Part shown: piece by piece, positions 1 to 9,779 of the stretch
Position numbering within the stretch: position 1 is the stretch's first letter
Layout: the number at the start of each line of letters is the position of its first letter
Source: Bremia lactucae
Taxonomy: Eukaryota; Oomycota; Peronosporomycetes; Peronosporales; Peronosporaceae
Assembly (NCBI RefSeq): GCF_004359215.1
Contig: NC_090615.1
Coordinates: 1,442,968 to 1,488,011 of the forward strand
Direction: 5' to 3'
Length of the DNA: 45,044 nt
Program-made: the position numbers and the translations under genes
The notes under the pieces: model-generated
Database searches by the model: none
What the model saw: the letters and a program-made list of their open reading frames with translations, nothing else
What the model was told of the DNA's origin: nothing

Positions 1-68
1 TCACCCCGCATGAATTGTTCCTTCATGCGATGGAATTTAAAATGATGGATCTGACCAATCAAAAACAT
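1..68 (-). pseudogene. aORF1 N-terminal fragment, antisense to a gypsy element
   Basis: Reading the minus strand from the ATG at 66-68 gives about 22 codons beginning MFLIGQIHHFKFHRM, cut by the window edge. It aligns with the starts of the antisense frames at 12882 (MLIGQNHHFKFYRMV), 30691 and 41024. It lies just inside the polypurine tract and 3' LTR of an element whose sense strand is plus. Function unknown. Four copies with the same ATG and the same first residues make chance unlikely, but this copy is only a stub. Confidence 0.5.
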
Positions 69-130
69 TTTAAAAATTAAGTGGTCATTTAGCGACCACT
101 CCATCTAATGACATTCAGAGTGATTGTCGT

Positions 131-145
131 TTAAGGGAGGGGTGA
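131..145 (+). promoter_or_regulatory. Polypurine tract before a 3' LTR
   Basis: The purine-rich run ttaagggaggggtga directly precedes the TGTAAC start of the LTR. The same motif abuts the LTRs at 12964, 30610 (minus), 40982 (minus) and, as gattagggggtga, at 23839. In LTR retrotransposons this tract primes plus-strand DNA synthesis, so sequence to its left is internal element DNA. Confidence 0.7.
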
Positions 146-568
146 TGTAACGGGGTGTATCGTTACATGAAATTAACACTTAAAGGTTGTTAATTAATAT
201 ATTATCTAAAAGGTAGATAATATTTGGAGGATATTACTTTATATAGTAATATCCTGAATTCTTATCCATAAATAGGTATAGGCCATTATATCTATTTATT
301 CCGCAGACTAATCAGCTGTAGGAGTAATCAAAGAGAGTTACAAGATAAGATAGAGATAAGAATTCATTAACATGTTTAGTATTAGGTTATAGTTAAGTCA
401 GCATTTACAAAGACAGATTAAGAGACACTTCACTATATTAATACAGTTTTCATTTTACCCTCTTAAGTGAACTTGTCTTAAGAGAAGTCTTCCTCTGCAC
501 GTACAGTGTACGTCACCTAACGTAAGGCACCACTCACAACTGAAGCAGTGTGAAGTGGACTTGTACTG
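146..568 (+). repeat. LTR-A, truncated at its 3' end (left arm of palindrome)
   Basis: It begins TGTAACGGGGTGTATCG like the other LTR-A copies and runs through the AT-rich body to the hairpin region near the LTR end. The last roughly 30 bp (through CCCCGTTACA) are missing. It is the 3' LTR of an element entering the window from the left. It shares diagnostic differences with the opposite arm (for example an aggtataggccatt segment) that the copies at 12964, 30146 and 40541 lack. Confidence 0.8.
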
Positions 569-572
569 ACTC

Positions 573-994
573 CAGTACAAGTCCACTTCGCACTTCGCAC
601 TGCTTCAGTTGCGAGTGGTGCCTTACGTTACTTCACGTACAATAGTACGTGCAGATAAAGACTTCTCGTTAAGAACTTTACCTTAAAGAGGGTTAAATGA
701 AAACTGTATTAATAAAATCAAGTGTTTTCTTCTTTCTATCTGTTAATGCTAACTTAATTATAAACTAATACAAAACATGCAATTGAAATCTCATCTGTCT
801 CTCTCTCTTTGCTTACGTTTACAGCTGATTAGTCTGCGGGATAAATAGATATAATGGCCTATACCTATTTATGGATAAGATTTCTGAGCATTACTATATA
901 TAGTAATATTTCCCAAATATTATCTACCTTTTAGATATTATATTAATTTACAACGTTTAACTGTTAATTTCATGTAACGACACACCCCGTTACA
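573..994 (-). repeat. LTR-A, inverted copy (right arm of palindrome)
   Basis: The reverse complement starts TGTAACGGGGTGTGTCG at 994 and matches the left arm over its length, at roughly 88-90% by eye. It ends at the 4-bp centre 569-572. The flank to its right (from 995) is not gypsy internal sequence. The two LTRs therefore meet by their truncated 3' ends rather than enclosing an element. Confidence 0.8.
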
Positions 995-3454
995 CACCGG
1001 TCTGAACTCATGCTCCGCATTTACCAGAGATCTTGAACATAGTGTAAACCGTGCTAACAGACCATCTGATCACAAAAAAAGTCGAAATTTATAAGAGGAT
1101 AAAAAATGTGTACTTCTTATGTCAGAGCAGCTGCAGCTCCTCCTGGCAAGGTGACTGATCTTTAGCGGGAAGGATGTTGAGGTTTCTGGAAGTTTAATGT
1201 CTCCAAATGCGTATTTTGATTTCTACAATTACAATCGCATAGAAATCCACATGCTTGTGTTGAAGTTCAGCGCTTCCCGCGAAGCTGATGATTGCGGACA
1301 TTGGCTCACCATCTTTTAAGGCGGGAGGGTAAAAATATCACAGCCAAGCTAAAAACGATTTTTGTTGCATCAGTCCATATAGTAAGTATCCTCTTGCCAA
1401 ATCGATCGAGAAGCTGCGGCTAGATCGCCGCAACAAATGCAATGATAATATATTAAATGTATTACGTCTGATCCCGTGCTTTCAAGAGGTTGAGTGTTTA
1501 GCTCGTAGTAGACTTCTCCTGTGTATCTTGTCGAACCGATTCATACAAAACCTCGACTGGCGATACAAGTTTCGTATGCCACAGATTGAGCTGCTTCGTA
1601 ACAATATTCGCTTCGAGCTAGATTACGGCCAAACATATCCAGAGAAGCGGCTGCAATTGGCGACAGCTTTTTCACAATTTGGTAAAATAGCTGAGAGGAT
1701 AAAAGTGTGCACCTTTGTAGTTTCGAGAGTGTCCATCTTGTGAGGCGTTTTCGATGAGATTTTGACATCTAGAAATGTAAGCAAATATATCGAGCCACCG
1801 AGCCATCACTCACGCTTGGTGAGCCTCTGTCTGTCACTCGGGATCATCTGCGGAGCAGAAATCATAAGCAGGAAGACGTGGTCAGTCTCTATTTGCTTCA
1901 AATGTGTACAAACGAGCGGGTGCTAGCGACACGCAAAGACAGACGATGCGATCAAACTCTCTTTTGAATGAAGAGTTGGACTTAAAAACCTCAGAAAATT
2001 TAATTTTTCAGCTAGCTTTCTAACGTTCTTCTTGTGGATCAGGCATGTGATTAGAGCCAATTTGGTGGACCCTTTCGAGCTATGGTCACTGAAATATACG
2101 CTCGAAAATAGCGTGAAGATTCATTGATAGAAATGCTATCATTGACCTTGGGACGTTTTTGAGAGGCATATTATCATTCTTATTAAGCAAAACTACTTGT
2201 GTTGACATCGTTTGTTGTCATGGGTACGTTTCGACAAAACTGAACAACCCGCTAAGATCTGGCGTGCGTTGATAGTCTCGAGACCACAGAGTCGGAGAAG
2301 CGTTGGTCCCAGACTGGCTTGACACGCGACAGCAAGAGCAGTAAGGTTTGACTTCTCATTCCTATAGTATGGCAGACAGTCACAATTGCAAAGCGAGCAC
2401 GATGCATCTGTCGAATTCCGTGCAACGCAGCATCAACCCGCAACAGACGAGGGAGGTGCATAGCTCACACACGAATTTACGGCCTTATCTTCCATAGCTA
2501 ATCGTGGCGGGCAGTTAAGCGGCGTAGCAGCTTTATAGCATCCATCTTCTGCACTTTGCAGAATAAGGATGATTCATCCTGAAACGCTTTTTGACGGAAG
2601 TTTTTAATGGGAATAGAAAGTGGTGGTAACGGATGTTCGTTAGATTAATTTGTTTGCCAAAATCTCACTATGAATGCCTTTAAAATATTATCGCGTTCTC
2701 TAAAATCTCGCATTAAAAAGTTAACATTTAAAAGCCCATATGTTTTAAGAGAATCTTACAATTTTCAACATTGACTACATGTCTTAAAACTTGCTCTTAA
2801 AAACTATCGTCTACGAGCTCATCCCGGATGTAATGCGGACGTGACGCGCTTTGCTCAAAAATTAAAGCTTTTATGTATTTCATGGGAAAACCTATCCATG
2901 TTTGTTGATCGAAATACCTATGCCATCATCGCGACGTCATCGACACGGCAAAGTGACATATAGCTCTTATATCAGAGACAGCATTGCAATTATGTCAGAT
3001 GTAAATCTTCCATCCATTTTCCCCTTTTCATCGTGTGTATTACAATTCACGTTTGGTTTATATCCTTCCAACCACCGATTCTCCAGAACGTTACTGCCTA
3101 TCTTTGCACCTATTCAGTAAGGTGCAAGTGCTAAGCTCCACGGCAGTAAGTTGCGCAATGCTTGACTACGTCGGAATAAAGGCGGCAAATCCAGTGATGA
3201 GCAGATTCGATCGCATTTTCGTATACTGTCACTTTGAGAGTGCCCTTTCGACGTACCCTCGAGGTTACACATAAATACGTGGTACTGTAATTTAGTCCAC
3301 TTTCTTGAGACGAAGGGATAAATAAAAGTTTAGTCCTGCCTCGCCCGGGTGGCAGACTCTCCTCCCGCTGACCTCTTCTAACGGATCCGGCAGCTTTCCC
3401 GCTTGTGGAGAGAAGAACTATTTCTCGTTGCAATAGTAACTTTACTCCACCCTG

Positions 3455-3524
3455 GATGCTGAATCCAATAATCCCTATTTCTAGCGGTCCACAAGAAGCC
3501 ACTTTGCTTTGAGCCGCTGAGCTA
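3455..3524 (-). repeat. Possible tRNA-derived SINE head or decayed tRNA
   Basis: On the minus strand TAGCTCAGCGG at 3514-3524 fits the internal A box (TRGYNNANNGG). About 59 nt on, GATTCAGCATC at 3455-3465 resembles a poor B box within a 5-bp stem and 7-nt loop. The acceptor stem does not pair, so this is not a functional tRNA. A tRNA-derived SINE is possible; chance is not excluded. Confidence 0.22.
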
Positions 3525-4431
3525 CCCTATGGTGTCAGCAAGAGGTATCTCATACGCGACGACTGCCTTCTATGTCTAGTAGTGAGAAAGTATTGCTTGG
3601 ACATCCATTCGACTGAGGACGACTGTTAGACTTAACACCGAGACGGCTACAAATCTCGAAAATAGTCTTCTAGACCCCACAACCCTAGATGACACAATCA
3701 TCGGCGTTTGAATGCATAGACAGGCGGGTCGTTTGTGTGTTCACCGATAGTTGTGGTGGCATGGGTAGACCAACCAACGGAATGTATCACCTGATGTCAC
3801 CCACACGCCACTAAGGTTATTGTCGTGACATGGTAGACCGTTAGTATATCCTCTCGCCCTTTTTTCGTAGGCTGGTTTTCTTTTTTTAAAGTGTCCATGG
3901 ACGCGACAACCTCAAACGTGCAGCAAAAGTAGGCGTCTTCAACCGAACCGCGAGTCGAACACGTCTCATTCCCGACGGCGCCGATTCGGCTGGAATTCCT
4001 CCTTTCGAAACGACTTTGACACTATTCTGATCCTAAGCCGGATCGAAAAAATAGGCCACAAGGGGTGGGCTTTTTTTGAAAATGGCGTGCGATCTGTCCG
4101 CTGCCGCAAGGCGCCTCTTATTCGCTAAAATCTGACGCACGACCGGGACGTTCTCGTCTGTCGGGCACGCAACGCTCGCCTTGCTGTAGACACTGTTCGT
4201 GCTGTGCGCGACGCCACCTCGGGTCCATTTCCCATTAGTCACTCCACTGGTCCAAGAGGTCCGTTTGTATTGAAACTCTTGACAGGAGCTTGCTTCTTTC
4301 CTGTCGAGCTTTGCTACGTTTGAGAGACTCAGGCGGCTATCATCACCTTTCGGGACCAGCCACCGCACCGAGAGCGTTGGAAAGCGCGCCTTGTTCGGCT
4401 CGGACGGCAGCTAGTGCATTGCCTCGTACGG

Positions 4432-4437
4432 TCATTT
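4432..4437 (+). promoter_or_regulatory. Candidate oomycete initiator core upstream of 4489
   Basis: TCATTT lies about 50 nt before the first in-frame ATG, a usual distance for the oomycete initiator (core near YTCATTYY). A better core match, CTCATTCC at 3965-3972, lies 520 nt upstream and would imply a long leader. Neither is proven; both are short motifs. Confidence 0.25.
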
Positions 4438-4488
4438 GTGACCTCGTCCTCGCCGCTTACTTCGCTCGCGGTGGTCGACCTTGAGCCC

Positions 4489-5358
4489 ATGCCTTGCGTG
4501 GAGCTACCCCCTCCCAGCGCTTACCTGCAGTCGCCCACCAAGTCCGTGGTCGTTGCGGTACCTTTACGCTCCACGATAGACGTTACGACCCCGACCCCAA
4601 GCATGACTAGCAATTTGACCAGTCCAACTAGCAGCAGTAGTAATGAGCCGTCCCCGCAAGCAGCGGACGTTAATTCTAAATCCTTAAAAGATGCCGAGCT
4701 CGCGCCGGATCAGGACCCTGCACAGCAGCAAGAGAATGATTCTGTATCGGACGATGACGATGTAGAGGAGCTTAAAGAGGCTCTCTTGCGCCGATCTACG
4801 GGCTCGATTGCGATCATGTCGCGCCAACAAGAGGCTTTAGACTATCGAAGGCACACGTTTACGACCATGTCGGCCGATAGCCGGGCGAGTATGCGACGGC
4901 GTAGCTACGATTTTACTGCGCACTTTGGCAATACCTTTCCACCTTTGACACCACCACGGCCACTTCTCCCGTCACTAAAAGCACATCAGCATTTTCGACT
5001 ATATGGCAAGACGACGGGGCCAGTAAAAATCATTAGCGAGTGCCATGAACAAGGTTCTCCAATGGTCGCCTTTGTATCGCCGAATCCCACGTCAGTATGG
5101 ACACGAGGCAAGCCCGTGGTCATACAGTGGAACAAGCTCGATATAAAGATTGAAACGCTATGCATTGAGCTGCTAGAAGACGGCTTAAATGCCACTACGC
5201 TCATTGCAAAAGAGGCTCCGAATACAGGATCGTATACCTATCCTAAGGTTCCGTGGGGCATGGAGTCCGGCTCGAAGTATTTTCTCCGAATCGCCGCGAC
5301 CGAGGATAAGGAGCGCTACTGCACGAGCAGCTTCTTTCAAATTAGTTCGGCGCCGTAA
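4489..5358 (+). CDS. Protein with C-terminal KRE9/KNH1-like domain
   Basis: This is the only convincing host gene, 289 codons from the first in-frame ATG (MPCVELPPPSAYLQ). The open frame extends upstream to a stop at 4321-4323 but without an ATG. Residues 1-120 are low-complexity (Ser/Thr/Pro, then an acidic SDDDDVEEL stretch). About residues 190-287 form a beta-rich domain with SPNPTSVWTRGKPVVIQW, a central Asn-Ala-Thr, and SGSKYFLRIAAT before a C-terminal SFFQISS. That pattern (S-x-W-x-x-G-x-x-x-x-I-x-W then Y-x-L-R-I) matches the Ig-like KRE9/KNH1 N-terminal domain of Ser/Thr-rich cell-wall-associated proteins. No signal peptide or GPI tail is visible, so a wall location is not supported; an upstream exon could alter this. 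Codon use is GC-richer than the surrounding repeats, and the frame is intact. Confidence 0.75.
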   Translation: MPCVELPPPSAYLQSPTKSVVVAVPLRSTIDVTTPTPSMTSNLTSPTSSSSNEPSPQAADVNSKSLKDAELAPDQDPAQQQENDSVSDDDDVEELKEALLRRSTGSIAIMSRQQEALDYRRHTFTTMSADSRASMRRRSYDFTAHFGNTFPPLTPPRPLLPSLKAHQHFRLYGKTTGPVKIISECHEQGSPMVAFVSPNPTSVWTRGKPVVIQWNKLDIKIETLCIELLEDGLNATTLIAKEAPNTGSYTYPKVPWGMESGSKYFLRIAATEDKERYCTSSFFQISSAP

Positions 5359-6135
5359 AGTTCTTGAAGTCAAACCCACGATGGAGACTGCGAAGTTTAG
5401 GAGGTCAAGTCTATTTAATGTAATTGTCATAAGTAGTGATGTGGTATAATCCATCAAGTTGAAGAAGACAAGTAATAGAAGAGTTGAAGAAAACTTGCAT
5501 CCCCGTTTACAGGATACTCTCTCTGGCACTTTCGAGTAATAGTGAGTCACTCAAGTTCTGAGTCAGGGATCCTGCGCCAGAAAATTAAAAGCAGTGGGCT
5601 GCGACAAACCTCATGGATTTGTAACACGCGCTTAAAAATGAAAGCACGCACCGACTTGCGTAGGAGCGCTGCTGACAGAGCGTATAGGTGAGCTGACGAC
5701 TAGAGAAACCCTTACGTCAGCGATTGGAAAGGCATCATGCGAGTGCACTTCGTAATAAACAGAATTACACCTTGTTTTTACTCGTCCAATCCTTTAGTTA
5801 ATCTTGTTAAGGATCGTGGATCGGATGCCTTAGCCAACAAAACTTGACCGAGCTTCCACGATTCTATTTTGGAAGGGTTGACGAAATGATTCATGAAAAT
5901 ATAAAAGGATTTAGCACGATTGGACGAGATCATTGCGTAAATAGGATCAAGGCTCGTTAGGATCTCACCAAGAAAGGTGAGATCTTACATTCATCGATGA
6001 CTTTAGCTCTTCTAGATATGCCGCAGGCTCTGAAAATGCGTTTGAGGATTGACCGCGTTATGCAGAGGTTAATGCAACAATACTTTCCAGATAATATTAC
6101 ATCTTAAAAATATTCACTTACGTGTATCCGTCACC
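5359..6135. other. Intergenic region with two foldback structures
   Basis: No coding frame is supported. A 148-bp segment, 5781-5928, has 11-bp terminal inverted repeats (ctcgtccaatc / gattggacgag) plus weaker internal pairing. A separate perfect 9-bp hairpin (gatctcacc / ggtgagatc) sits at 5961-5984. They could be a tiny MITE remnant and a structured RNA, or chance. Confidence 0.35.
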
Positions 6136-6558
6136 TGTAAAGAAGTGTCACGTAATAGATATTATTTCCTATAAAAGTAAATAAAAAACGAAGTACAAAT
6201 GTACTATTTTGTCAATTTCGACTTGATAGCTTTTAACTGGTTGATTTAATTCTAAATCAACTCGACAAGACACAATTAGGGTAGATGCGCAAGGGGCGCT
6301 TAACATATTTAGTTATTAATACATTCAAGTCAGTAGATAGAAGATCGTTACGTAGAAGCTTAGTATCGATCTTCTATCTACTGACTTGAATGTTACGTAG
6401 AAGCTTAGCATCGACATCTAGTAGCTAAGACTTCTAAGGTACTTTGAACCTTCCTCTGCACGTCGAGTACGTGAAATTGTCGAGGCGCCCCACCTTCACT
6501 GTAATCAGTGTAGATTGACTTATACTGTTATCAGTACTAGCAAAGGGGCCTCTTTACA
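6136..6558 (+). repeat. LTR-B, 5' LTR of element A
   Basis: It starts TGTAAAGAAGTGTC and ends CTCTTTACA. It aligns with the LTR-B copies at 16523/18991 and 23839 through shared blocks: the lysine-like 'gaagatcgttacgtag' segment, cactgtaatcagtg, and the tactg-NNNN-cagta hairpin. It is followed by a primer-binding-site-like sequence, so it acts as a 5' LTR. Its partner at the far end of the same internal region is LTR-A, not LTR-B. Confidence 0.65.
6321..6393. repeat. Perfect 27-bp foldback inside LTR-B
   Basis: Arms 6321-6347 and 6367-6393 are perfect reverse complements (acattcaagtcagtagatag... / ...ctgacttgaatgt). The 19-nt loop sequence gttacgtagaagcttag is repeated directly after the right arm at 6392-6408. 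The other LTR-B copies lack the foldback. The inverted duplication plus direct repeat fits a template switch during copying. Confidence 0.8.
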
Positions 6559-6560
6559 CG

Positions 6561-6576
6561 TGGTAGAACTTCGTAG
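6561..6576 (+). promoter_or_regulatory. Putative primer-binding site
   Basis: TGGTAGAACTTCGTAG begins 2 nt after the LTR-B end. The equivalents are TGGAAGCACTTCTTAG at 19377 and, on the minus strand below 40541, a TAGTAGCACTTTGTAG version. A PBS starting TGG two bases after the LTR is standard for tRNA-primed elements. The tRNA is not identified. Confidence 0.5.
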
Positions 6577-6609
6577 TCCGTTCAACGGCCTACGCAGGTT
6601 CCATCCAAC

Positions 6610-6675
6610 ATGGACATGTTGAATGAAGAAGGGGAAGCTTTAAGCCTCTCAAGAAGGCTATCACGCAACGCGTGA
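6610..6675 (+). CDS. Leader uORF beginning MDML
   Basis: ATGGACATG opens a 21-codon frame (MDMLNEEGEALSLSRRLSRN) in the 5' leader, before the gag remnant. The same ATG and first residues recur at 19425 (MDMLDEEG) and 40490 minus (MDMLDDNG). A role in controlling gag initiation is possible; it is only inferred from conservation. Confidence 0.4.
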   Translation: MDMLNEEGEALSLSRRLSRNA

Positions 6676-6999
6676 AAGGTTCACTCGTTTAGTGACCTTG
6701 AATGGAGAGCGATCGAGCGCATGAGTTCGGTCGTAGGCGGGCAGGCCGTTGGCGCTATGCTGTTCAACTGCGGCCATAGCCGAGTTCATACAACATGAAC
6801 TCTACGGGGCCCAAGAAAATGTAGCCTAGCTTCACTAGCAAGGCTTTCAACACGCGAACGTGTTGAGAGAACAGGGTGCTTAAAAGTTGGAACTGTTCAG
6901 ACAGCAGCATTTTCTTACATGCTGCTAGCGGGCCGACACTTCCGCGTCGACCCAAATGCTTAAAGATAGAAATGTCTACATTTAAGGCAGTCGAAGGCG

Positions 7000-7759
7000 A
7001 CTCCTTCTGTGATGATTCGTTGTTTTAGACGACGCCATTGAAGCTCGCCGCATCAATGATGCGACGAAAGTTAAATTTGGCATGTCCAACATAGCCGGAC
7101 GTGCCAAATCGTGGGCCTTAGGGCTTAAGCTTCACGACCAATTGGTTTTTGGGTCGCCTGATGTCTCAAGACTCGGCTCAGGCAAAAAGCCGCCACGGGT
7201 TTAATTAAAAGCTCGAGTCGAGCTCCTGGATTTGAAGCAGGGCAAGCGTGACCTTCACGCTTATGCCCAGCATACACGATACCTGGCAATTTGTATCGTG
7301 AGTAATCCGATTAATGAACACACAGGCTACTGTGTTCACCAAGGATCTCGCAAACGGTGCTGTCAAGACCAAGCTGTTCTGGCTCGAATTTCGAATTAGA
7401 ACGCCTGACCAAGCGATCTCTGTAGCGGAACAAAAGGACTTCAGCCTGAAACAGGCATTTGTGCTTATTGTCCGCCGAGACGACAAAAAAACGGAGGTCC
7501 AGAGCCCATGGACCTCTCGTACGCAGAAAGCGAGCAACCTCGCGCTTCAAGTTACAAACAATTACAAAAATGTAATAATTGTAAGAAGACGGGCCACTAT
7601 GTAGTGCCTCACGACCAGCGCCTAGAAACACTGAGTGGAAAGATCGACCTCCTGCTAGGAACAGTGGAGGACGCGGGTCCGACGCTGTTGCTAAATCGCA
7701 ACGGCGAGGCGAATCGCCATAAAACGGTCGAGGTCAGTAAGTGCGGAGCACCCAACTGA
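7000..7759 (+). pseudogene. gag remnant of element A
   Basis: Three frames together read as gag. IAGRAKSWALGLKLHDQLVF near 7090-7150 aligns with LAGRAKTWALGLKLRDPYVF of the gag at 39797-40399. LLDLKQGKRDLHAYAQHTRY follows, and then a zinc knuckle CNNCKKTGHYV near 7570 whose fourth ligand is lost. Frameshifts and stops (for example after KKPPRV) break it. Gag normally forms the retrotransposon particle and binds RNA. The N-terminal third seen in the other copy is missing or unrecognisable. Confidence 0.7.
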
Positions 7760-7859
7760 CTCTGCCGCGTCAATAGAATTTACCGACCTTCTGACGGAAG
7801 TTTCTCTTCACACACAAAATTGTGTGTAAGACCCCAAGGTGATGAGGTAAACTACATCA

Positions 7860-7985
7860 CCTTAAAAATGAAAGTGTCAAATAAATTGCCTATTAAGTCC
7901 CTAGTCGATTGTAAAGCGTCGAAAACATTTATTCGACGCCAATCGCTAGAAGATCGCAGGCTCAAGTTCGTTGACCTCTAACGAG
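7860..7985 (+). pseudogene. Retropepsin remnant of element A
   Basis: LPIKSLVDCKASKTFIRRQS aligns with the protease at 38930-39313. The catalytic motif, DCGA in other copies here, is DCKA, which should be inactive. A stop follows within about 10 codons and the C-terminal half is not recognisable up to the RT at 8337. Confidence 0.6.
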
Positions 7986-8336
7986 GATGACAGTGCGCCT
8001 AGCAACAGGCGCATCTGTAACAGTAAAGAAACGTATAGTTGGGTAAACAATACGATGATAATTTTTTGTACTAGATTGGATAACAAACTTGTATCATCCT
8101 TGGAATACCATGGCTCAAAAAGTACTAGCCATGCATAAAATAGCAGCATGAGGCTGTGACGATGTCTGCATCTCATTATTCGATCGGAAATAGTATTCCT
8201 GAGAACGAACGGGTTCTTAGTAGCTCATCGTTGGACGTAAGTGTCCTTGATGAGAAGAATCGAATCAAACGTTTTACGTCCCAATAGTGGAAGTCTTTGA
8301 AAACAAACCCTTTGTATAAAAATTAATAAAATTGAA

Positions 8337-9062
8337 GGATGTCTTTACCGAATCCGTACCGTGCGAATTGCCCTAGGATAAAGGCTCTCGACACGAAATT
8401 GACCTGATACCAGGTTCGAACTACTGTGTCGTGAAGCCAATGCCATTGCCTCGTGAACAAGTATTAGCGATCGACAAATTCTTTGCGAATCGCTAAGCTG
8501 CGGGCTATCTGAAGGAGTCAACCTCCCCTCATAGCTCTCTGACCCTCTGTGTGCATAAAAGCAACAGGAGGATGGCGTATTATGCATGCGTTCAATAAAT
8601 TAATGCTGCAATGGTACCGGGTCAAATGCCGATACCACGAAAAGGCGTTATCATTGCTGGTATGTCAAAGAGTACTATCTTTTCGTCAATGAATCTGATG
8701 GATAGATTATGTCAGATCCTCATGCGTGAACAGAATATCCCGTTCCCAGTAGTAAGCACCTCAAGCGGAATGCTATTGGAGTGGTTAGTTATGCCGCAGC
8801 GACGTAGTAATGTCCCTGCGATATTAAACCGATGTGTAACCAATCTGTTAAGATCGCTGCGGGATTTCGCATCGAGTATTTTTTATGACGTCTTCGTTCA
8901 TAGCAGAGCCATGAAGCGGAAAGTCGGACGTTGAAGTACATCGTACCCACGCCCGAAAGGTTCTTACACTTATGCGTAAGCATAGGTTGTGTGCAAATCT
9001 CAAGAAGTGTATATTCACTGCAAGCGAAATACCACTTCTTGGGTGCATCATGGATAAATAAA
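8337..9062 (+). pseudogene. Reverse transcriptase remnant of element A
   Basis: The frame FTESVPCELP ... EIDLIPGSNYCVVKPMPLPR matches the RT entry block of gypsy elements, followed by LPREQVLAIDKFF, PIPRKGVII and KSTIFSSMNLM. The catalytic box, YFDD in the copy at 34519-35380, is FYDV here, so activity is lost. Stops occur within (for example FANR-stop near 8495) and the PQGLSNAP motif is damaged to PQRRSNVP. The reading continues into RNase H with one frame change. Confidence 0.75.
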
Positions 9063-9075
9063 TGGCATGCTCTGA

Positions 9076-9771
9076 ATGGGCAAAATTAAGGCGATCAACG
9101 ACTCGCCTGTGCCAGTCGATATAAAAGGACTTCGTAGATTCCTCGGCTTAGCGGCGTACTTACACAAGTACTCCCATAAAAATGCCGAAATGATAGTACA
9201 TTTTTATTCTTTATTGAAGAAATATGTGAAGTGGTCATGGAACGCTGATTGTCAGCGTTCCTTTATAGATATCAAGAAAAGCTTGATGCAATCGCCCATC
9301 TTGGCAATTGCGGACCAAGACAGACCATTCCATGTGGTCTGTGACGCCAGCAATTTTCCAATCGGCTGTGCGTTAATGCAATATGACACAGACGGCACAG
9401 ATTGCGACGTCTGCTATCAGGCACGTCAGCTTTAACGAGCTAAAAGCAATTACCCAGTGCATGACAAGGAGCTCTTTGCCATGAAATATCCACTGGCTCA
9501 ATTTAGGGTCTATCTCCTCGGAGATAGACCATTCGTCGTATATACGGACCATGCGTCATTACTCACGACCGTGAAAATCCCACACATCTCGCAAAGACTG
9601 GCGAGGTGGCTATCTTTCTTCGCGAAATATAATTTCTCCGTTGAATATAATCAGGACGACTTAATGTCGTCGCTGATGCGTTATCACGCCGAACTGATTT
9701 CGAGTCGGCTGCGCATTCCAACAGTGGAAATAAACCCATTGTTGCAACACTCATTTCAAGTGTTCCGTCAT
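9076..9771 (+). pseudogene. RNase H remnant of element A
   Basis: The connection block DIKGLRRFLGLAAYLHKYSH leads into FHVVCDASNFPIGCALMQYD, whose first Asp is a catalytic residue. Then come HDKELFAMKYPLAQFRVYLL (Glu) and VVYTDHASLLTTVK (Asp). A stop at 9433 splits it into two frames. The C-terminal ADALSRR tether is corrupted to DDLMSSLMRYH. Confidence 0.8.
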
Positions 9772-9779
9772 TAACGTTT

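Larger units (their letters stand above)
995..4488. other. Intergenic region without a confident gene
   Basis: I see no retroelement sequence and no long eukaryotic ORF here. Open frames such as 3131-3502 (-) and 4033-4368 (-) have no recognisable domain, and the latter opens on GTG. Short or spliced genes cannot be excluded. A tRNA-like signature lies at 3455-3524 and candidate promoter elements near 3965 and 4432. Confidence 0.4.

Noticed and set aside
3131..3502. 123-codon minus frame
   Set aside because: No domain, and it overlaps the tRNA-like signature; nothing supports translation.
3455..3545. A functional tRNA
   Set aside because: The acceptor stem does not pair, the B box is poor and the spacing is too long.
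4033..4368. 111-codon minus frame upstream of 4489
   Set aside because: It opens on GTG, shows no domain and lies in the presumed promoter of the plus-strand gene.
4414..4488. 75 extra bases at the start of the KRE9/KNH1-like gene
   Set aside because: That start would be a GTG; in a eukaryote the first in-frame ATG is at 4489 and no ATG exists further up the open frame.
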